64,000 nt of DNA from NCBI RefSeq assembly GCF_963678635.1, contig NC_087066.1:60916875-60980874 (forward strand), written 5' to 3'. Source of the DNA: Symsagittifera roscoffensis (Eukaryota > Xenacoelomorpha > Acoela > Convolutidae). Both the position numbers and the translations under genes were made by a program. Below the pieces are notes generated by a model, which searched no databases, was not told the origin of the DNA, and worked only from the letters and a program-made list of their open reading frames with translations. Positions 33,804 to 45,800 of this stretch are shown piece by piece (positions within the stretch are counted from its first letter, which is position 1; every line of letters begins with the position of its first letter).

Positions 33804-35151
33804 ATGGCGCAGTCAAATGATTCGAACGTGTGTGGAATTCCCCCCTTTTGGCCTAATCACACTCTAGAGCCACCGCATGCCTGGACCCAATGGAGCGACC
33901 AATTCCAATTGGCGATCATTGCGAAAGAAAATCTGGATTTAAAGAGCCTACATGGACCAGAGATACCGGAGACGCAAATTCCAATTTTGGAACAAGCAAC
34001 AAGCAGCGAGTCGGACGCGGAAAAAGCCAACAGATAGTGCAGGAACGAAAGCACAATGAAACAGTACGAATACGCAGAAGAGAAACGGATCAACGAAGAG
34101 AAGAGGAAATTTAATGGAATGAGACGAACGGAGGCGGACAAAAAACTGCGATCAATTTTATTTCTAGCCCTAGGGAGCGAAGGAAAAAGAGTTTTTACAC
34201 AAAAGAACCCGAGAGTCAAGATTCTAGCAATATCGTTCTCTGAGTTCTGGACTCTACTAGATACTAGACGCAGCATTGAACAAACCGCCCAATACCACGT
34301 TCGAAAGATATAAACTACTAAATCGGAAGCAAAAAGATCGTGAGTCGTACGAACAATTCTGGGGAGCACTGACGGACCTAGCCAGCACGTGCAACATCAA
34401 GGAATCTGACGAGGCGGAATGGATAAGGGATATCTTCATTTGCAATATGAAGAACACAGACACCCAGAGGAAGCTACTTTCAGCTACCATAAGCCCGTCG
34501 GAAGCACTTAATCAAGCCCTAATCGACAAAAAGGGATATTTTAACCACCAGAAACTGACAAATAGGTCACGGTCATCGACCAACGGGACAATTTTTAAAT
34601 CTTTTAGTAACCACAATCATATCAAAAAGGAACCAAGTTTAAACATCGAAAGGAGTAACTCGTGCATGAAATGCGGAAATACATTTAAGAAAGGGCACTT
34701 AAACGTTTGCCCAGCAAAGGACATAACCTGTAAAAACTGTAATTATAAGGGACACTTCGCCAAATTATGTAAATCACGCAATAAGAGACCAACTGTAATT
34801 ACTGTATCAGATAATTACGTAAATACTGAGAATTGTACATATACACCTCCGAAAAACTCGTGGATGGAAGAAAAAGTATCGTGCGACGTTATAAATGCGT
34901 GGAATGAGTACGGACAGAGCGACGATGACGATTTCGCGGTGTTGAACGTCAGAACTATTTACGACAATAATGGTCGCGAAACAAAGAAACTCCTGAACCT
35001 AGGCATCGACTGGGACATGATTGTAAATATGAACAAACCTGTAGATTCAGCAAGCCCTGTAAGTTTCTTAAAACCGAATGTACTACACAAAATTAAACTA
35101 AGATACCCGAACCTCAAGATACACCCAGTGGAGAAAAGTATAAAAACCTAA
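33804..35151 (+). pseudogene. Ty3 gag with zinc knuckles and a protease-like end, frameshifted
   Basis: The frame starts at 33804 (MAQSNDSN, then PHAWTQWSDQFQLAI, typical of Ty3 Gag N-termini), breaks at 34037, continues in a second frame 34056-34313 and a third 34276-35151. The last holds the capsid end and two zinc knuckles (CMKCGNTFKKGHLNVC and the canonical CX2CX4HX4C CKNCNYKGHFAKLC), then a protease-like VDSASPVSFLKPNVL. The protease active-site glycine is Ala (D-S-A). The frame runs into pol in the -1 frame near 35133-35151; no canonical slippery heptamer is visible. Confidence 0.8.
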
Positions 35152-35183
35152 ACTGCGGATTCACCGATGATACGATCAATATT

Positions 35184-37304
35184 TTGGGAAAAAAAATTGT
35201 CAGAACACAGTCCAATGGCTGGATCAGCGAAGAAAACCCATTCTTCATAACCGGCGGACATGAGCAAAACATATTGGGGAACGACAATTTACCCAAACTG
35301 GGCATAGAAATAACGCAGAGGAAACGCCCCCAACCAATCTGCATGGTCAATCAACCCACACTCGAGTGTGAGTACAAAAACTTACCTTCTTTATCAGACA
35401 AAATTTTTAACGAGTTCAAAAATTTATTCACTAGAGTGGGGAAAAAACCTAGCGATCGGAAGGTAATCCATTTTCACACACCTTTTAAACCAATACAGTC
35501 CAAAGGGAGAAGAGTTCCACTCCACTTACTCGCGGGAGTGAACGAAGAGTTAAAAAGAATGGAAAAAGAAGGTCACATAATAAAATTAGAGAAATGCGAC
35601 AAAGATTGTTTCATCAGCCCAATTGTAATCACTCGGAAAAAGGATACTTCAAAAAAACTGGCACTTGACTCTAAGCTTTTAAATGGTCAAATTTTTAAAA
35701 ATAAGTATCAAATGCCGAATATCCATGAACTGATTGATAACGTGGCGCTCCAAATTTCAGAAAAACCCAACGGGCGAGTGTGGTTTAGTAATTTAGACCT
35801 GAAAAAAGCCTATAGCCAACTTAAACTATGCGATCAAACAAGTAAACAGTGCAATTTTAGCATAGTAGGCGGCGAAGCGACCGGAACGTATCAATTTCTA
35901 ACGGGCTTTTACGGATTAGGAGACATGCCCAATGAATTCCAACGGGTCATGGACTCACTGTTGAAAAATATCCCGTTTACAAATTGTTACATAGACGACA
36001 GCTTGGTTGCCTCGCGTGGATCCCTGGAAGAACACAAATCAATAATGTACAAAATTTTATCAATATTAGATAAGAACAACATGGCAGTTAAATGGGGGAA
36101 ATGCGCATTTTTTAAATCTGACATCGAATGGCTTGGCTTCAAGATCTCAGGCGATGGAGTACGACCGTTGGTCGGTAAAGCCGACGCAATAAAAATTTTG
36201 CCAACCCCGAAGAATATTTCTGAACTTCGTTCATTTTTCGGCTCGATAAACCAATATGTAAAATTCGTTCCTAACTTATCGACGTTAAGCTCCCCTCTTC
36301 GACCTCTTCTAAACAAAAAATCGTTATACAAATGGGATACCAGCCATTCAATAGCGTTTGAAAAGTTAAAAACGGAAATTGTAAATATTGCAGAAAACAG
36401 CCATTTCGATATAAAAGAGAAGACAATACTGAAAACGGACGCTTCACATAGCGGACTAGGGGCAACCCTAGAACAATTACAGGATGACCAGTGGAAAACC
36501 ATCGCGTTTGAATCCAGATTTTTAAACAACCATGAAATGAAATATTCTACCAACGAATTAGAGTTGCTGGGAGTCGTATGGGCTACAGAACATTTCAGAA
36601 ACTACCTGTACGGAACAGAATTCCAAATAGTCACTGACCATAAAGCTCTACTATCAGCACTTTCGGCAAATCATGGCAATAAAACGATGCACAGTCGATT
36701 GACCCGCTGGGTAAACAGACTTTTACCTTTCAATTTTAAAATTTCACATTTACCAGGAAAGGACATGGGCTTTACTGACCTTTTATCTAGACTTCCTTCG
36801 GGCAAAGCCCTTCCAATTTCCCATTATGACGATGAATTTGTAGTCGCTTCAATCGACAAAATTCAGAACATTTTATCGACTAATCAAGATTCTAAAATAC
36901 TTACTGTAAACTCTGTAGATAGACCAGCGGTCGCTGTAAATACTAATTCACGAGTTAATTTAATCCCATCGGGAAACGAAAATTCAAGCGACGTGATTGG
37001 TCAGAATCGGTTGAATAGCTCTTTAGCTTTACTCAATCTCAAGATTATTGCTGCTATCATATCTTGTATCGCTCAGTCGATAAAAATTTGCCACGATAAC
37101 CACTCTTGGACAGAAAATTGCACTACAATTTGCCAACCAGTCGATAATTCTAAATTTAATTTAAAAAGTATTACTTTTTCGGACAAAGTCCTTTTACATT
37201 TCTTACTACTAAACAGACACTTCATACAACCTAGCAAAAAAAAAAACAGAACTCTCAATGGACAAAGTGAACGAACCACTTTTGATCATTCCCGAAGAAC
37301 ATAA
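35184..37304 (+). pseudogene. pol: Ty3 Pol: reverse transcriptase and RNase H
   Basis: A long open frame (about 706 codons, extending upstream in frame to at least 35133). RT shows LDLKKAYSQLKL, QFLTGFYGLGDMPNEFQRVM and the catalytic YIDDSLVAS. The connection is followed by RNase H with LKTDASHSGLGATLEQ, the ELELLGVVWATEHF Glu block and TDHKALLSAL. Composition and gene order are standard Ty3. This part looks intact, but the integrase that should follow in the same frame has shifted out of it near 37260-37304. Confidence 0.93.
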
Positions 37305-38557
37305 TATCGCCCTCAAATTCAGAGACGACAGACTTCCACCCGACCACGCAGACCTCTTAAGAAGATATAAGGCCGACCTGAATTTACCGAATTCCCCAAT
37401 TCGCCCGGAAAACCACTGTTCGAAGAAATTGCTTCAGATCATGACTAGAGAAGACAAGGTGCTGTGGGATTTGATAGAGACGATAAAGAGGATCCGACCT
37501 ATGGGCATACACGGGACTTACATGAAGAACTACACCAAAGACCTACACGTGAAGGATGAATGAGCTACTCTTTTTAGACAACAAACTAGTCGTCCCAGCT
37601 ACCATCAGGGGAACTTTTAAGTCGATGCTACCTGAGACTCACCCAGGACAGTTTGGGATGAAATCCCTTGCCGAATACTTGTGATGGCCGCATATTTACC
37701 GGGAAATTTATCATCACGGGAGAACATGTAGCCAATGTCTAAAAGCGGGTAAGAACATGAAAGTGTTACTAGGCACCCATAATATTTCGAAACTCCCGAC
37801 GTTGACATTCGCGAACGAAGAAATTAATTTGGATTTTGCGGGACCGTTGGACGCGTGCTGGGATAACAACAAATACATTCTTCTTTGCATTGACCATTAA
37901 TCGGCCAAGATCGTCAATAACACCTCTACAAGAAACGTAATTTCATTCCTAAACGATTACTGTCACCTCCACGGATTCCCAAGAAAAATTAGAGTCGACC
38001 ATGGGTCATGCTTCTTATCACATGATTTCAAAATTTTCTGCGATAAATTTAATATAGAAATTATTTACTGCACAGTCGGAGACCACAGATCCAATGGGCT
38101 AGTGAAAAGACTAGTGTACACAATTAAATCGAAATTACTGGCAATGTCATTCAAAGTACCCAAGCCATCTCTAAACGATTCGATTGAGAAAATCATCTGG
38201 AATCTGAGAATCTCAAAACAAACTGCGATTGGCTGTACTCCGTTTGAAAAGCATTTTAATAGAGTAGCGAACACTAGGTGGAAAAATCTTATGTCCATTA
38301 TTGATCATTTAGATAAAGGGAAGGCTATAATGTCCAAAGAGCGGGCCACTAACTGGGAACTACACGACGGGGCAGAAGATGGCTATTTGGACGAGGAAAA
38401 GGACAGCACGTCGGACCCAGAAAAAAACATGCCACTAGCTAGGACTTTCAGCCTACACGCAACCCCGGACGTCACTATACGAACTTCAGATCCACTGGCT
38501 AAAAGAAAAGCAGTACCGGGAGGTAACTTATATAGAAAGGGACTAACAGGAAAATAG
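37258..38557 (+). pseudogene. Ty3 integrase, broken and lacking the catalytic Glu
   Basis: The HHCC zinc domain is visible (ETHPGQFG...TCSQCLKAGKN, about 37630-37750), then the core with NLDFAGPL (Asp 1), VDHGSCFLS (Asp 2) and DHRSNGLVKRL (about 38080-38110), where the family has N-G-x-x-E-R. The Glu is Lys here (aaa for gaa), which would abolish strand transfer. In-frame stops occur in the zinc domain (tga near 37682) and core (taa near 37899), with a frame change around 38100. Confidence 0.85.
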
Positions 38558-38559
38558 GG

Positions 38560-39617
38560 ACCCTTATTTTAATCTGGTTAAGAAGGATATCATCGATTCT
38601 TCAGAGCACACAGTTACTCTCGACAATGGTCACGTTTTAGGTAAATCGGATCTGGCTATAAAAGGAAAAATACTCCCAGGGCCCAAAAAGATAATAGTGA
38701 ATCAGACACCCACTGGGCATAATCTTCATACTCATTCGAGTTTAGCTGGGAAAAGGAAACTCTCTCCACCGAAGAAAGCTGGATCGACACCAGCTGGTCA
38801 CTCGAGTCAAGGAACCCCGAGAACGGAGAACTCCAGAGCAGGGACTAGCGCACCGACCGCGAGCACGGCCACTCAAGACTCTCCAAGATTTTCTTCAGGT
38901 TGATCTTCCTTAAATCTAGATTCGTGGGACGGGATAATCGAGGATTACTTTGACGATGTGACCAATAATAACGTACCTCAAAATCTCCATACCGAGTCTA
39001 ATCAGGGCTTAAGTATTACAGGTCCTGTCGAATCCCTACTACTGAGCTTAGAAAGGACAGTGAACAACGACCCACGGGAGATTGTTGTCATCCACGACGC
39101 GAATACTACTGAAGGATCACAGGACAATCCAATTATGGTAGAGAGTATTCCGGAACAGACGATCAGCGTGACTCCAAAGACCCGAAACTCTGGACCACGC
39201 AGAAATGTGGGCCCCCCACAGTTTTACGGAAATCGAAGATTTATAGACGTGGTGCAAGAAAAAGACGACCTAGGGGCGTCAACTACCTTATTCTCTCCGG
39301 CACTGGACTCCCACAGTTCTACTTTCTCGGTCAACTCTCCTTCTAACCTTTTGACTCCATTAGCGGAGGCGCCTTCCAGACAGATTCTCGTCGCAGAAAC
39401 TACGTTGTCCTGGTTTTCAAGGAACTCCCTCCCGACGGTCAGACTTGCAACATCTACCACGAAGACTCACTTTCACGAGAATTCTTCGGACTCAAATTTA
39501 ACTCACCCGACCTCAAAGGACCCCACGCTAGAGGTGGACAACTATAGCGAGATCTCATCGACAATAGATTCGGAAGTGAGGGCTAAATTGGATGAGTTTG
39601 AGGACCAATTCTTGTAA
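38560..39617 (+). pseudogene. Ty3 Pol C-terminal disordered tail
   Basis: Frames at 38697-38903 and 38958-39617 are rich in Ser, Thr, Pro and acidic residues with no membrane segment, so they are not an env. RRNVGPPQFYGNRRFIDVV near 39200-39255 resembles the short conserved motif at the end of some Ty3 Pol proteins. A stop at about 38903 and frame changes break it. Confidence 0.55.
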
Positions 39618-39896
39618 TCGACATATCAATTCAAATTTAACAAAACAGTTCTGTAATCCATATTTTACCGCCGGACTTTTTAATTTTAATTGTAGATACA
39701 ATTGTACATGTTAATGTACATTTTGTGGATTAGTTTTATTTAGTTAGTTACCGTATTCTGTAAATTTTGTAATTCTGTATAACCACCCTGTACATTGCTA
39801 CATTCTCTTTCAAATGCGGATTTTGTTTTGCTTCTGTATATTTACCCTCTGGGCGCAGTTTGTAAAATTCTTCCATTTTCGGAGGGGGAAAAAGGG

Positions 39897-40153
39897 TGTA
39901 TATAGAGTTATGTAGTTAGTTTGCAGTTTCATTTTTTTCCCGGGGGGAAATTTTGTGATTTGTTTTTAGTATCTTATAATGACCTTCGGTATTTTAATTA
40001 ATACCAGTTTAGTTACGACCATCGGTCGATATGAACGGAAGTTCAGTTGTCCTTTTTAACGTTCTTAATTCAACTACTTCCTTTTAACGTTTTAACCTTT
40101 AAGCTTATGTACATACTTTGTACATAGAGAACCATAGAAGTAGAATAGTTTAT
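39897..40153 (+). repeat. Ty3 3' LTR
   Basis: Begins TGTATATAG after a polypurine tract and ends at atagtttat. The last 186 bp pair with the 5' LTR. The start is inferred from the purine tract; the part shared with the 5' LTR begins at 39968. Confidence 0.7.
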
Positions 40154-40744
40154 AGAAGTCGTAGAAATCGATTATATTGTAATTTTTTAAGATACTGACC
40201 ATTTTATGACAATATAATCGATTCTGATCCATGAGTGCTCGGTGCGGGTAACTCCTAAGCAATCGACTATAAAAGATATAAAACACTGAACATGTCATGT
40301 ACGTTTTCACGGATGTCTTAGGCATGATAGCAACCGACTTAATTTTTTTTCAACTAGAAAATTCAAGTATTTTCACACAGAATTTTTATGAAAACAAGTG
40401 AGCAATCGGTTAGAAATCCTTTAAGCGCTGGAAAATTCATGCATTTTTATTCGAAGTATTTTGTAAAAAAAACATCTGAACAATGCGGTGGTTTATTGAT
40501 TAAAACACTTCAAAATTGAAGTGTTTTAATTGACATTAAGTTACTCTCGTGGTCTGTTTTCACGAGACTTGGTCATTAAAATATGATATTTTTCTCGTCA
40601 GAAAACGTGAACATTTTAAAGAGTGATTCTCAGTGCAGGATTAGTTTGCTGATTGCAAATCACTATTTTAGAATATGAAACTTACTTGGACGGTACTGAA
40701 GTCGCTCAGCAAATCGGCTTTGCTCTAAATAAATGCAGTAGTAC

Positions 40745-42860
40745 AGGGGTGGATTTAGGGCGGGGGCTATTATTTTATGACTGCCATTTTAGGCCGACAG
40801 ACCCTAAATTTTTTCTAAAGGTCCTTTTGGCGCCATTATATTTTAGATTTGAAGGGGAGCGCGCGCCAAAAATACATATTTTTTTGGTCAATATTTTTCA
40901 AAAAGCGCCCAAAGGCGGCTTTTTACCTGTTTTTTCAAAAAATTGCCTGTGACGCAACACTTATGGCCAAAATAAGGTCTTTATAGTATTGCAGGACCGT
41001 TCAAAAGAGGTCGATAAAACTTTCGAATAATTTTTCTAAATTTTTCTCGAAATCCTTTTTTAGTTATAATTTTGTTCGCTCTGAATTTTCTTTTGCTTCT
41101 AATCTGTAGCACTTTTTTTCTTCAAATCAGTTACACTACCTCTTTTTCAGCAAGACTCTCTTGTTCGTCCGTGTTCTATGCTCTCTCACGCTTTTTCAGA
41201 CAACGAAAGGTCCGCGGAGCTGGCTTGGTGGCCATTGGAAGACTGTGAGTGCCGATTATAGCCTTCCAATGGCTGAAATAATGTCTTTATTATGTTCCAG
41301 GAGCGTTCGCGAAATCAATTTTGTTGACCCAAAAAAAGAATGGCCAAAAATTAAAAAAAATTTTTTATAAATCTGACCCCTCGAAAAAATCCTAGATCCG
41401 CTCATTCGAAAACGCCGCCCTTTGTACTACTTTGAGCTATCCGTTTTTCGCTGACTAACCCTAAAACTTCTCTAAAGGCGCCAAAACATTTTAATTTTAA
41501 GGGAAGAGCGCGCGCAGAAAAAACGCGATTTGTTCTTCAAAATTTTCCAAAAAGAGCCCAAAAGCTGCTTTTGTGACCTGTCTCTTCAAAGTTTATTCTG
41601 AGACGCAAAATTTTTGGTCAATATAAGATCTAATTAGTGTTCCGGGAGCGTTTGAAAAACTAATTTGGGTGACGCAAAGAAGATTGATAAAAGATTCGAA
41701 AAAATTTTCCAAATCCGACCACTCGAGAAAATCTTAGATCCGCTCATGCAGTAGTATTTATATACAGAAAAGACAGCTCAATTTAAAATTCACAGAGTGT
41801 ATTGCGTTCAATAAAATCCCCTGAATTGAAATTGTGACGAGTAGTGTACAGGCACCAGCAAAATTAAGGGGGCGGGGAGCCGGGGTGTTTCGCGGACGCC
41901 TCCCTCAGGGGTTCGACCTGTGCACTGTTTTGAGATATCCAGTTTTGAGCATAAAATGTTTCCAAAGGCGCCTTCAGCGTCAAAATACTCTAATTTGAGG
42001 GAGGCGCGCGCGCCGAAAAAACGGTATTTTTTGGTCCAAATTTTCCAAAAAGTGCCCAAAAGTGGCTTTTTAAACCTGTTTTTTTTTTCAAAAATTGTCT
42101 GAGACGCAAACTTTTTGGTCATTGTAAAACCTTTATAATCATCTCCAGTATCGTTCGGAAAATCAATTTGGTCGACCCAAAAAAAGGTCGACAAAATTTT
42201 GAAATTTTTCTAAATCCACCCCGTCGAGAAAATCCTGGATCCATCCTTGCAGTAGTATTTATAAACAAAAAACTAAAATTAGGTTTCCCTTGAGTTAAAA
42301 TTTTGAAGGGTAGTGTAGAGGCACCAGCGGATAGAGCGGAGGCGGAAGGAGATGCAGACGCCAACCTCAGGGATTCAACCCCCTACCTACCTTTCGTACT
42401 ATTTTGAGATTTCAATTTTTGGCTGACTGAATGTAAAATTTTTCTAAAAGGGCGTTGTTTTTCAAAGTATTCTCGTTTTTAGGGAAGAGCGCGTGCCAAA
42501 AAAAGGGATATTTTTTGTCGAAATTTTCCAAAACTTGCCTAAAAGCGGCTTTTTTGACCTCTTTTTTCAATATTTGCCTGTGACGCAAAATGTTTGGTCA
42601 AAAATGGTCTTCATTTTATTCCGGTATCGTTCGAAAAATCAATTTGGTCGACCTAAAAAAATGGTCGACAAAAATTTCGAAAGATTTTTAAAATCCGCTC
42701 CCTCGAGGAATTCCTAGATCCGCTCCTGCAGTAGTATTTATGAACAAAAAATGGCTCAATTTAGGTTTCAATGTAGAATGCATGATGTAATAGTTTTGTG
42801 TTGAAATTGTAAAGAGTAGTGTAAAGGCACCAGCGGATTTAGGACGAAGGGACGCGGACG
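40745..42860 (+). repeat. Diverged, full-length units of the GCGGATTTAGG MITE family
   Basis: Three to four diverged copies in a row, each starting like gcggatttaggg (ggtggatttagggcg at 40748) and ending cctagatccgct, which is the inverted complement, so the ends are terminal inverted repeats. Copies near 41732, 42222 and 42704 are spaced about 490 bp. They retain an internal block of about 104 bp (42364-42467 in the last one) that the satellite units lack. Confidence 0.75.
41055..41259 (+). repeat. Exon-like duplicated segment, copy 2, inside a MITE
   Basis: Identical to 33172-33377 apart from one T. It interrupts a GCGGATTTAGG-family element (left part 40750-41054, right part resuming near 41260), so it arrived after that MITE. 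Confidence 0.8.
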
Positions 42861-45800
42861 CCATATTCTCGTTTTTAGGGAAAAGCGCGTGCCAAAAGAA
42901 CGGGATATTTTTGTCGAAATTTTCCAAAATTTGCCTAAAAGCGGCTTTTTTGACCTGTTTTTTCAATGTTTGCCTGCGACGCAAATTGTTTGGTCAAAAA
43001 TGGTCTTCATTTTATTCCGGTATCGTTCGAAAAATCAATTTGGTCGACCTAAAAAAATGGTCGACAAAACTTTCGAAAGATTTTTAAAATCCGCTCCCTC
43101 GAGGAATTCCTAGATCCGCTCCTGCAGTAGTATTTATGAACAAAAAATGGCTCAATTTAGGTTTCAATGTAGAATGCATGATGTAATAGTTTTGTGTTGA
43201 AATTGTAAAGAGTAGTGTAAAGGCACCAGCGGATTTAGGACGAAGGGACGCGGACGCCATATTCTCGTTTTTAGGGAAGAGCGCGTGCCGAAAAAACGGG
43301 ATATTTTTGTCGAAATTTTCCAAAATTTGCCTAAAAGCGGCTTTTTTGACCTGTTTTTTCTTTATTTGCCTGCGACGCAAATTGTTTGGTCAAAATGTTC
43401 TTCATTTTATTCCGGTATCGTTCGAAAAATTAATTTGGTCGACCTAAAAAAATGGTCGACAAAACTTTCGAAAGATTTTTAAAATCCGCTTCCTCGAGGA
43501 ATTCCTAGATCCGCTCCTGCAGTAGTATTTATGATCAAAAAATGGCTCAATTTAGGTTTCAATGTAGAATGCATGATGTAATAGTTTTGTGTTGAAATTG
43601 TCAGGAGTAGTGTAAAGGCACCAGCGGATTTAGGGCGAAGGAACGCGGACGCCATATTCTCGTTTTTAGGGAATAGCGCGTGCCAAAAGAACGGGATATT
43701 TTTGTCGAAATTTTCCAAAATTTGCCTAAAAGCGGCTTTTTTGACCTGTTTTTTCAATGTTTGCCTGCGACGCAAATTGTTTGGTCAAAAATGGTCTTCA
43801 TTTTATTCCGGTATCGTTCGAAAAATCAATTTGGTCGACCTAAAAAAATGGTCGACAAAACTTTCGAAAGATTTTTAAAATCCGCTCCCTCGAGGAATTC
43901 CTAGATCCGCTCCTGCTGTAGTATTTATGAACAAAAAATGGCTCAATTTAGGTTTCAATGTAGAATGCATGATGTAATAGTTTTGTGTTGAAATTGTAAA
44001 GAGTAGTGTAAAGGCACCAGCGGATTTAGGGCGAAGGAACGCAGACGCCATATTCTCGTTTTTAGGGAAAAGCGCGTGCCGAAAAAACCGGATATTTTTG
44101 TCGACATTTTCCAAAACTTGCCTAAAAGCGGCTTTTTTGACCTCTTTTTTCAATATTTGCCTGCGACGCAAAATGTTTGGTCAAAAATGGTCTTCATTTT
44201 ATTCCGGTATCGTTCGAAAAATCAATTTGGTCGACCTAAAAAAATGGTTGACAAAACTTTCGAAAGATTTTTAAAATTCGCTCCCTCGAAGAATTCCTAG
44301 ATCCGCTCCTGCAGTAATATTTATGAACAAAAAATGGCTCAATTTAGGTTTCAATGTAGAATGCATGATTAATAGTTTTGTGTTGAAATTGTAAAGAGTA
44401 GTGTAAAGGCACCAGCGGATTTAGGACGAAGGGACGCGGACGCCATATTCTCGTTTTTAGGGAAGAGCGCGTGCCGAAAAAACGGGATATTTTTTTCGAC
44501 ATTTTCCAAAACTTGCCTAAAAGCGGCTTTTTTGACCTGTTTTTCCAATATTTGCCTGCGACGCAAATTGTTTGGTCAAAAATGGTCTTCATTTTATTCC
44601 GGTATCGTTCGAAAAATCAATTTGGTCGACCTAAAAAAATGGTCGGCAAAACTTTCGAAAGTTTTTTAAAATCCGCTCCCTCGAGGAATTCCTAGATCCG
44701 CTCCTGCAGTAGTTTTTCTGAACAAAAAATGGCTCAATTTAGGTTTCAATGTAGAATGCATGATGTAATAGTTTTGTGTTGAAATTGTAAAGAGTAGTGT
44801 AAAGGCACCAGCGGATTTAGGACGAAGGGACGCGGACGCCATATTCTCGTTTTTAGGGAAGAGCGCGTGCCGAAAAAACGGGATATTTTTTTCGACATTT
44901 TCCAAAACTTGCCTAAAAGCGGCTTTTTTGACCTGTTTTTCCAATATTTGCCTGCGACGCAAATTGTTTGGTCAAAAATGGTCTTCATTTTATTCCGGTA
45001 TCGTTCGAAAAATCTATTTGGTCTACCTAAAAAAATGGTCGACAAAACTTTCGAAAGTTTTTTAAAATCCGCTCCCTCGATGAATTCCTAGATCCGCTCC
45101 TGCAGTAGTATTTATGAACAAAAAATGGCTCAATTTAGGTTTCAATGTATAATGCATGATGTAATAGTTTTGTGTTGAAATTGTAAAGAGTAGCGTAAAG
45201 GCACCAGCGGATTTAGGGCGAAGGAACGCGGACGCCATATTCTCGTTTTTAGGGAAAAGCGCGTGCCGAAAAAATGGGATAGTTTTGTCGAAATTTTCCA
45301 AAACTTGCCTAAAAGCGGCTTTTTTGACCTGTTTTTCCAATATTTGCCTGCGACGCAAATTGTTTGGTCAAAAATGATCTTCATTTTATTCTGGTATTGT
45401 TCGAAAAATCAATTTGGTCGACCTAAAAAAATGGTCGGCAAAACTTTCAAAAGTTTTTTAAACTCCGCTCCCTCGAGGAATTCCTAGATCCGCTCATGCA
45501 GTAGTATTTATGAACAAATAATGGCTCAATTTAGTTTTCAATGTAGAATGCATGATGTAATAGTTTTGTGTTGAAATTGTAAAGAGTAGTGTAAAGGCAC
45601 CAGCGGATTCAGGACGAAGGGACGCGGACGCCATATTCTCGTTTTTAGGGAAGAGCGCGTGCCGAAAAAACGGGATATTTTTGTCGACAATTTCCAAAAT
45701 TTGCCTAAAAGCGGCTTTTTTGACCTGTTTTTTCATTATTTGCCTGCGACCCAAATTGTTTGGTCAAAAATGGTCTTCATTTTATTCCGGTATTGTTCGA

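Larger units (their letters stand above)
33604..40153 (+). mobile_element. Ty3-type LTR retrotransposon, inactivated
   Basis: gag and pol lie between two short direct LTRs. Shared LTR sequence runs 33618-33802 and 39968-40153 with about three differences in 185 bp, so insertion is fairly recent. A purine tract (ggagggggaaaaaggg, ending near 39896) is followed by tgtatatag, suggesting the true 3' LTR starts near 39897 and the 5' LTR lacks its first 70 bp or so. A primer-binding-site-like tggcgcagtc follows the 5' LTR at 33805. Frameshifts in gag, stops in integrase and substituted catalytic residues show it is dead. I see no env between the integrase tail and the 3' LTR. Confidence 0.85.
33501..40250. 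mobile_element. Small inverted-repeat element split by a Ty3 insertion
   Basis: Sequence at 33502-33541 (tacccgcac...) is the reverse complement of 40211-40250 over about 40 bp at roughly 80% identity, including atggat and aatcgattata. These lie just outside the Ty3 LTRs. The simplest reading is a MITE into which the retrotransposon jumped. Its right remnant also has a perfect 15-bp hairpin (40166-40180 with 40209-40223). Confidence 0.5.

Noticed and set aside
35987-36553. 188-codon minus-strand frame within the Ty3 pol
   Set aside because: Antisense to the RT/RNase H coding region, with no motif of its own.
38958-39617. An env gene in the Ty3 element
   Set aside because: No signal peptide, membrane segment or Cys pattern; the sequence is disordered and fits a Pol C-terminal tail.
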